A stretch of 9,887 nt of DNA from Wolbachia sp. (GTDB taxonomy: Bacteria > Pseudomonadota > Alphaproteobacteria > Rickettsiales > Anaplasmataceae). Position 1 is the stretch's first letter, and each line of letters starts with the position of its first letter. Made by a program: the position numbers and the translations under genes. The stretch spans positions 1 through 9,887 of the forward strand of contig JAIXMJ010000029.1 of the NCBI GenBank assembly GCA_022836975.1, written 5' to 3'. Under the pieces are notes generated by a model. The model was not told where the DNA came from. It worked only from the letters and a program-made list of their open reading frames with translations, and made no database searches. This document shows, in pieces, positions 6,225 through 9,887 of the stretch.

Positions 6225-8024
6225 ATGAATAACGTATTACCAACTATTAGAAAGTTATCATCTAACAGATTTATAGAAGAGATATCGTTTGATAATAATG
6301 TTGATATTTTAGCTGAAGAATCATTTCTTGACAATATAAGGATTAAGGAAGGAAACGTAGAAGAAGGCACTATCACAAGAATAAATGCCAACGATATTGT
6401 AGTTGATCTTGGATTAAAGTCTGATGGGAGAATTCTGATTAAAGAACTTGGTCCTAATGATGAGATTACTGTTGGGGCTAAAATTAATGTGTATGTAGAA
6501 AGAATTGAGGACTATAGTGGTAATGTTGTTTTAAGTCGAGAAAAAGCAATTAAAGTTGAAAAATGGAATAGATTATCAGAGGATGCAATTACAAAATCTG
6601 AGGTTAGTGGAATTATTAAGCGTTTAATAAAATGTGGTTTTATTGTTGATCTTGGAGATGGAATAAATGCCTTTTTGCCGTTAAGTCATGTGGATTTAAA
6701 GCAAGTCAAAGATAAAGATGTTGATCATTTAATTGATGCTGAACACAAATTTATTATTCTGAAGATGGATAAAGAACAGGGTAATATTGTTGTATCAAGA
6801 AAATTGGTATTAGAAAGGTTGCATGCAGGTGAAAAAGCTAAATTTTTACAATCTTTAAATGAAGGTGATATTGTTGAAGGCAAAATAAAGAGTATTACTA
6901 ATTATGGTGTTTTTGTTGGTATACATGAATCAGAGGAAGTAGGTGTTATAGATGGCTTATTACACATTACAGATATATCTTGGACTAGAGTAAGTCATCC
7001 GTCTGCAGTTTTCACTTGTGGTCAGAGTATTAAAACTAAAATTATCAAAATAGATAGGGAAAGTACAAGAGTCTCGCTAGGTGTAAAACAGATGGAAGAT
7101 AATCCTTGGAAGGATATAGAATCAAAGTATCCTATTAATAGTATGCATAAAGGTCATGTAGTAAGCATAGAGGATTACGGACTATTTGTTGAGCTCGAAT
7201 CCGGAGTGGAAGGTTTGGTACACTCATCAGAGATTGCATGGGTTAGGAGTAATTTACCGATCGGTAGTCTTATGGCAAGGGGACAGGAAGTAACTGTGAA
7301 AATACTTGATATTGATTTATCTAAAAATAGAATGAGTTTAAGTATTAAGGAATGCTTGGAAAATCCTTGGCAAAAATTTATTGATAAGTATCCTCCTGGT
7401 TCCATCGTATCAGGAGAAGTTAAAAGTAATATAGGGTCAAGTATATCTATAATTTTTTCTGATAATGAAATCGATAGAAATATCGATGGTATAATATATG
7501 CTAAAGATTTAAGTTGGTCCAATAATGGTATGGATGAGGTTAAAAAGTATCACATCGGTAGTAAAGTAGAAGCTAAAGTAATAAGGGCAAACGTAAAACG
7601 AGGAAAAATCTATCTTGGTATAAGACAAATAGAATATGATCCTCTTGAAGAATTAATACAAAGGGTTAAGGTAGGAGATAGTATGCATGTTATTGTTAGC
7701 AAAAGAGAGGATATTGGTTTGATTGTTGAGGCTGCAAATGATGTAAGTATTTTAATAGAACAAGAAAATTTACCAGAAAATAGAAAATTTGTTATATCAG
7801 AGAAAATAGATGTAAAGGTATTAGGTGTTGAAAAATATAAAATAATATTATCTGATGAGCTTAAGGAACATAACAGAATTGAGTTTAGAAGATTTGGTTC
7901 ATTTTCAATTAGAAACTACAACTTAATGAAATTTAATGGTAAATTGTCAAAAGATAAGTACTTTAGAATATATTTTCGTAGTAGTGGGAGTTTGATAGAC
8001 GAAGTGAATGCATGCAAGTTGTAG
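6225..8024 (+). CDS. rpsA: 30S ribosomal protein S1, with an IHF/HU-like C-terminal extension
   Basis: S1 binds the upstream part of mRNAs on the 30S subunit and helps them enter the ribosome. Six S1 (OB-fold) repeats are visible: about 41-107 (EGTITRINANDIVVDLG), 124-193 (GIIKRLIKCGFIVDLG), 212-288 (GKIKSITNYGVFVGI, HITDISWTRVSHPS), 305-376 (GHVVSIEDYGLFVEL), 392-468 (weaker) and 481-545 (degenerate). Repeats 3 and 4 are the best conserved and end in the EDNPW/LENPW linkers typical of S1. LAEESF (29-34) corresponds to the LLEESF region near the N-terminus of bacterial S1. After repeat 6 the frame continues into residues 551-595, RIEFRRFGSF onward, which resemble the C-terminal half of IHF-beta rather than S1. 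The total of 599 residues is therefore longer than the usual 550-570. A promoter and Shine-Dalgarno sequence precede it, and its last 13 nt overlap zapA. Confidence 0.96.
   Translation: MNNVLPTIRKLSSNRFIEEISFDNNVDILAEESFLDNIRIKEGNVEEGTITRINANDIVVDLGLKSDGRILIKELGPNDEITVGAKINVYVERIEDYSGNVVLSREKAIKVEKWNRLSEDAITKSEVSGIIKRLIKCGFIVDLGDGINAFLPLSHVDLKQVKDKDVDHLIDAEHKFIILKMDKEQGNIVVSRKLVLERLHAGEKAKFLQSLNEGDIVEGKIKSITNYGVFVGIHESEEVGVIDGLLHITDISWTRVSHPSAVFTCGQSIKTKIIKIDRESTRVSLGVKQMEDNPWKDIESKYPINSMHKGHVVSIEDYGLFVELESGVEGLVHSSEIAWVRSNLPIGSLMARGQEVTVKILDIDLSKNRMSLSIKECLENPWQKFIDKYPPGSIVSGEVKSNIGSSISIIFSDNEIDRNIDGIIYAKDLSWSNNGMDEVKKYHIGSKVEAKVIRANVKRGKIYLGIRQIEYDPLEELIQRVKVGDSMHVIVSKREDIGLIVEAANDVSILIEQENLPENRKFVISEKIDVKVLGVEKYKIILSDELKEHNRIEFRRFGSFSIRNYNLMKFNGKLSKDKYFRIYFRSSGSLIDEVNACKL
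7875..8009 (+). pseudogene. 3' half of an ihfB-like gene fused in frame to rpsA
   Basis: S1 residues 551-595 begin RIEFRRFGSFSIRN and close with YFRIYFRSSGSLIDEVN. IHF-beta of E. coli has RIEIRGFGSFSLH at about residues 42-54 and KYVPHFKPGKELRDRAN near its end; order and spacing agree except that the query is about five residues shorter in the beta-arm. The Asn-Pro of the arm tip, whose proline intercalates into DNA, is absent, and the N-terminal helices that form the IHF dimer base (about 40 residues) are missing. Because ihfB commonly follows rpsA in proteobacteria, I infer an in-frame deletion that joined the end of rpsA to the middle of ihfB. The segment can hardly act as a normal IHF subunit; it may be a harmless tail or may still touch nucleic acid. 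Confidence 0.72.
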
Positions 8025-8329
8025 AGATAGTTGTACGTAACACTATATATAAAGTATCATGCGAAGATACAAAGAAAGAGCATCTGCTATATTTAGTGGA
8101 TCGTTTTAATAGATTAGTTGATTCTGTTTTGCAAAAAACTGGTGGTAAAGGCTCGGATGCATTAAATTTTTTACTTGCAGCTTTAACACTTGAGGACCAG
8201 GTTTTAGAATTAACAAAGCAGTTAAATGAAGTACAGCAGGAATATAAGGAATATAAAGATAAAAAAAAAGCTGAATTTAGCAGGATGTTATATAAAGTTG
8301 AAAAAGTTATAGCTAATTTTAGTAATTAG
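8012..8329 (+). CDS. zapA: Cell division protein ZapA
   Basis: ZapA binds FtsZ and promotes bundling of its protofilaments at the Z-ring. The 105-residue protein has the expected plan: an N-terminal beta-alpha domain with VEIVVRNTIYKVSCEDTKK (3-22) and HLLYLVDRFNRLVD (24-37), a GGKGSDALNFLLAALTLEDQ segment (44-63), and a long coiled coil (LELTKQLNEVQQEYKEYKDK, 66-85) used for dimer and tetramer formation. Length and motif order match the family. ATG 8012 lies inside the end of rpsA (13-nt overlap), preceded by a weak GAAG, so translation is probably coupled to rpsA. Its stop TAG 8327-8329 overlaps tail-to-tail with the stop of the minus-strand transposase relic, so the last few residues might have been altered by that insertion, although length gives no sign of it. 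Confidence 0.85.
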   Translation: MQVVEIVVRNTIYKVSCEDTKKEHLLYLVDRFNRLVDSVLQKTGGKGSDALNFLLAALTLEDQVLELTKQLNEVQQEYKEYKDKKKAEFSRMLYKVEKVIANFSN

Positions 8330-8703
8330 GTATATGGTTTCAAGGTAAGACTGAATGTGTTAAGTATAAATAATTTAGGAGCACTGATAAGGAGAGGAGA
8401 AAGACCTTTGAAAGTCTTAAGGTGTTTTGCGTAATTATATGCAGAAACGAAACCATAAAGATGCTCTTTAAGTTGTTGATGGACTTGCTTATGACCGTTG
8501 GCTTCTTTTAGTAGTGTTCTATTCAGCCGTTCAACCTGCCTATTATCCAAGGGTGACTGACTTTTGTAAGTCTATATTTAATCTGATTTTCTTTACACAC
8601 GATCAAATATATGTTTGAAAGCATATTTGTGACACTCTTGGTTTGTATAACTAAAGTAAGTAAACTTTCCCGATTTTTGAAAAATAAAATCAATAACGTC
8701 ATC
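8326..8703 (-). pseudogene. IS481-family transposase, C-terminal half, multiply frameshifted
   Basis: Three minus-strand frames together give one recognisable protein. Frame A (8703 down to a stop at 8593-8595) ends KYAFKHIFDRV. Frame B continues CKENQIKYRLTKVSHPW and stops at 8523. Frame C (8550 to 8326) resumes with NRQVERLNRTLLKEAN and continues FVSAYNYAKHLKTFKGLSP to the end. This matches the IS481 pattern HIFDRVC.EN.I.HRLTK..HPW.NGQVERMNRT.KEA ... AYN.A+RLKTL.GLTP. The catalytic Glu of the DDE triad is in QVER; the two Asp regions are missing or unreadable. At least two frameshifts and loss of the N-terminal half make it non-functional. No terminal repeats are recognisable. It lies between zapA and plsC on the strand of plsC. 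Confidence 0.85.
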
Positions 8704-8810
8704 AATATTCGGCCAAAAAACTGGCAATATCGTCGTGCTTAATTGCAAACCAAAAATGCTCCAGGGCTGGATAGTAGGTGGCAGAAATAGTATGTGGTTG
8801 AAATAGATCT
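8704..8810. other. Spacer between transposase relic and plsC
   Basis: About 107 bp that are noticeably richer in GC than the surroundings. On the minus strand a start-less frame (8818-8702) reads through it and includes TISATYYPALEHFWFAIKH before a stop, but it begins inside the 3' end of plsC and I do not recognise it. It may be further insertion-element remnant. No terminator for plsC is evident. Confidence 0.4.
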
Positions 8811-9521
8811 TTATGAAACTAATCTATAGCTTCTTTCCTCGATAACTTTTTCTAAAGTTGTTAAAAAAGTTTTTTTGTCTAATCCTGGATATATGGGAGG
8901 TAATATTTCAATTATTGCCTTTCCAGGCTTTCTATGTAAGCTTAATATGTTTTTCGGCCAAAATAGGCCTGTATTTAAAGCTATAGGTAATACTGGTACT
9001 GATAATGAAGTATATAAGGCAGCGATACCTGGTTGATATTTGCCAGGTTGGTTCTGCTTTATAGCTGTTCTTGTGCCTTCTGGAAAAATTATTATGTTTC
9101 TATTTTCTCTAATACGAGCTTTTGCTGATTTTATCATACTCCGTATAGAACTTATTCTGTCTGCACGATCAATAAAAATCATTCCCAATGCCATTAAATG
9201 TAAACCGATAAATGGTATCCATTTTATTTCTCGTTTTAATATAAAAACTGCTCCTCTAAATAAAATGATAAAAATAAACGTCTCAAGAGGGGATTGATGT
9301 TTAGAAGCAATTATGCAAGGTTGATTAGGGATGTTTTCCAAGCCTTTGATTTCGTATTTAACTCTGCATATTAGAGAAAGTATCAATAAAGTAATTTTTA
9401 TTGCATATATTAGGAAAAATGTTATTACACATGAAGGAAAGAAGACCAATGGAAGACCGATGAAAGTGTAGACTGCCTCCCAGATAACAAGGAAAAAATT
9501 AAATAATAAATTTAGAATCAC
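8811..9521 (-). CDS. plsC: 1-acyl-sn-glycerol-3-phosphate acyltransferase (PlsC family)
   Basis: PlsC adds the second fatty acyl chain to lysophosphatidic acid, making phosphatidic acid, the precursor of membrane phospholipids. The 236-residue protein starts with hydrophobic helices (about 1-52) that anchor it in the inner membrane. The acyltransferase motifs follow in order: KHQSPLE (74-80), an HX4E variant of the HX4D catalytic box with His75 and Glu80; KREIKWIPFIG (96-106) and FIDRAD (116-121); FPEGTR (146-151), which binds the phosphate; and VPVLPIALNTG (175-185). The HX4E form is found in alphaproteobacterial homologues, so I do not read it as loss of function. The start is GTG 9521-9519; no Shine-Dalgarno sequence is visible, and the 2-nt gap after the recombinase gene suggests coupled translation. 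Downstream lies the transposase relic with no terminator seen. Confidence 0.93.
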   Translation of the reverse strand: MILNLLFNFFLVIWEAVYTFIGLPLVFFPSCVITFFLIYAIKITLLILSLICRVKYEIKGLENIPNQPCIIASKHQSPLETFIFIILFRGAVFILKREIKWIPFIGLHLMALGMIFIDRADRISSIRSMIKSAKARIRENRNIIIFPEGTRTAIKQNQPGKYQPGIAALYTSLSVPVLPIALNTGLFWPKNILSLHRKPGKAIIEILPPIYPGLDKKTFLTTLEKVIEERSYRLVS

Positions 9522-9523
9522 AA

Positions 9524-9887
9524 TTAATTAATTATCTGAGTAATGGGATGTGAACTAATCAATTTATTTTTTAATTGCTTATTGGCGACATGAGTATATA
9601 TTTGTGTGGTAGAAAGATTAGTATGTCCAAGTATCCTTTTTATTAGCTCAATATTTGCACCATTATTTAACAGATGAGTGGCAAAGGAGTGTCTAAATAT
9701 ATGTGGGGAAACCCTTTTATCATCGATGTTGCATTGTCTAGCTAATTCTTTTAATAGTTGGCCAATTCTCTGTCTTGTAATCGGTTTATTAGGTTTATTA
9801 CCTGGAAACAACCATTCGGATCCTTTATTGCCTACAATAAATTTATTACGTACAGATAAGTATATTTTAATGCTTTCTATTGCTTGC
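9524..9887 (-). CDS. Tyrosine recombinase XerC/XerD-type, C-terminal catalytic part (cut by window edge)
   Basis: The minus-strand frame is open from the window edge (QAIESIKIYLSVRNK...) to TAA 9524-9526, giving about 120 residues. I therefore do not accept the internal TTG at 9811 as the start. The second catalytic block is present: SPHIFRHSFATHLLNNGA (9709-9656) with the His-x-x-Arg pair, LGHTNLSTTQIYTH (9631-9590) with the later catalytic His and the nucleophilic Tyr, followed by the HP near the C-terminus that is typical of Xer proteins. TRQRIGQLLKELARQ (9778-9734) also fits. The first catalytic Arg and the SAM-like N-terminal domain lie beyond the edge. XerC and XerD resolve chromosome dimers at dif during division. 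Which of the two this is, or whether it is a phage or element integrase, cannot be settled from the fragment, but the lack of insertions and the tight link to plsC favour a chromosomal Xer. Confidence 0.88.
   Translation of the reverse strand, partial: QAIESIKIYLSVRNKFIVGNKGSEWLFPGNKPNKPITRQRIGQLLKELARQCNIDDKRVSPHIFRHSFATHLLNNGANIELIKRILGHTNLSTTQIYTHVANKQLKNKLISSHPITQIIN

Noticed and set aside
8330..8810. 6S RNA gene downstream of zapA, as found in some proteobacteria
   Set aside because: The interval is occupied by the IS481-type transposase relic; I see no long bulged hairpin resembling 6S RNA.
9040..9297. 85-codon plus-strand frame opposite plsC
   Set aside because: It is the antisense shadow of the conserved PlsC motifs; nothing in its translation resembles a protein family and it has no upstream signals.
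9524..9811. Complete 95-residue small recombinase starting at TTG 9811
   Set aside because: The frame stays open to the window edge with Xer-like sequence upstream, so the short version is an artefact of choosing an internal TTG.

Overview
The window is AT-rich and gene-dense and looks like the chromosome of a Rickettsiales-type alphaproteobacterium, probably an obligate intracellular symbiont or parasite. Three things point that way. The proteins have alphaproteobacterial features: Ffh carries TRVDGDARGG in its G4/closing-loop segment, PlsC has the KHQSPLE form of its acyltransferase box, and an MrpD/NuoM-like antiporter gene stands alone. Base composition is very low in GC. The housekeeping genes are interspersed with decayed transposase fragments rather than intact elements. 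I cannot fix the genus from sequence alone.

Layout, left to right. Positions 1-306 are a graveyard of insertion sequences: the C-terminus and right end of an IS5-family transposase, followed directly by a frameshifted second transposase tail. Positions 307-680 are AT-rich and geneless apart from a perfect 34-bp palindrome. Positions 681-5910 form a plus-strand gene cluster: a proton-antiporter subunit of the MrpD/NuoM family, ffh (signal recognition particle GTPase; overlaps the antiporter by 16 nt) and mutS (mismatch recognition; 8 nt after ffh). Positions 5911-6224 are intergenic. They hold a hairpin whose T-tract lies on the minus strand, a short decayed minus-strand reading frame, and a good sigma70-type promoter (TTTACA-N17-TATAAT) with a Shine-Dalgarno sequence. 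That promoter reads into rpsA (ribosomal protein S1, 6225-8024) and zapA (Z-ring regulator, overlapping rpsA by 13 nt). Positions 8326-8703 are a multiply frameshifted IS481-family transposase on the minus strand that abuts the zapA stop codon. Positions 8811-9887 hold a minus-strand pair: a XerC/XerD-type tyrosine recombinase (cut by the window edge) followed 2 nt later by plsC (1-acylglycerol-3-phosphate acyltransferase).

The genes serve core processes: membrane energetics and ion balance, co-translational protein targeting, DNA mismatch repair, translation initiation, cell division, phospholipid synthesis and, probably, chromosome-dimer resolution. Only the two gene blocks suggest co-expression.

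The most unusual feature is at the 3' end of rpsA. After the sixth S1 repeat the reading frame runs straight into about 45 residues that resemble the C-terminal half of the IHF/HU family (RIEFRRFGSFSIRN ... FRSSGSLIDEVN). In many proteobacteria ihfB lies directly downstream of rpsA. The simplest reading is that a deletion removed the rpsA stop and the N-terminal half of ihfB, leaving an in-frame S1-IHF chimera. I see no new defence system, CRISPR array, RNA gene or intact mobile element.
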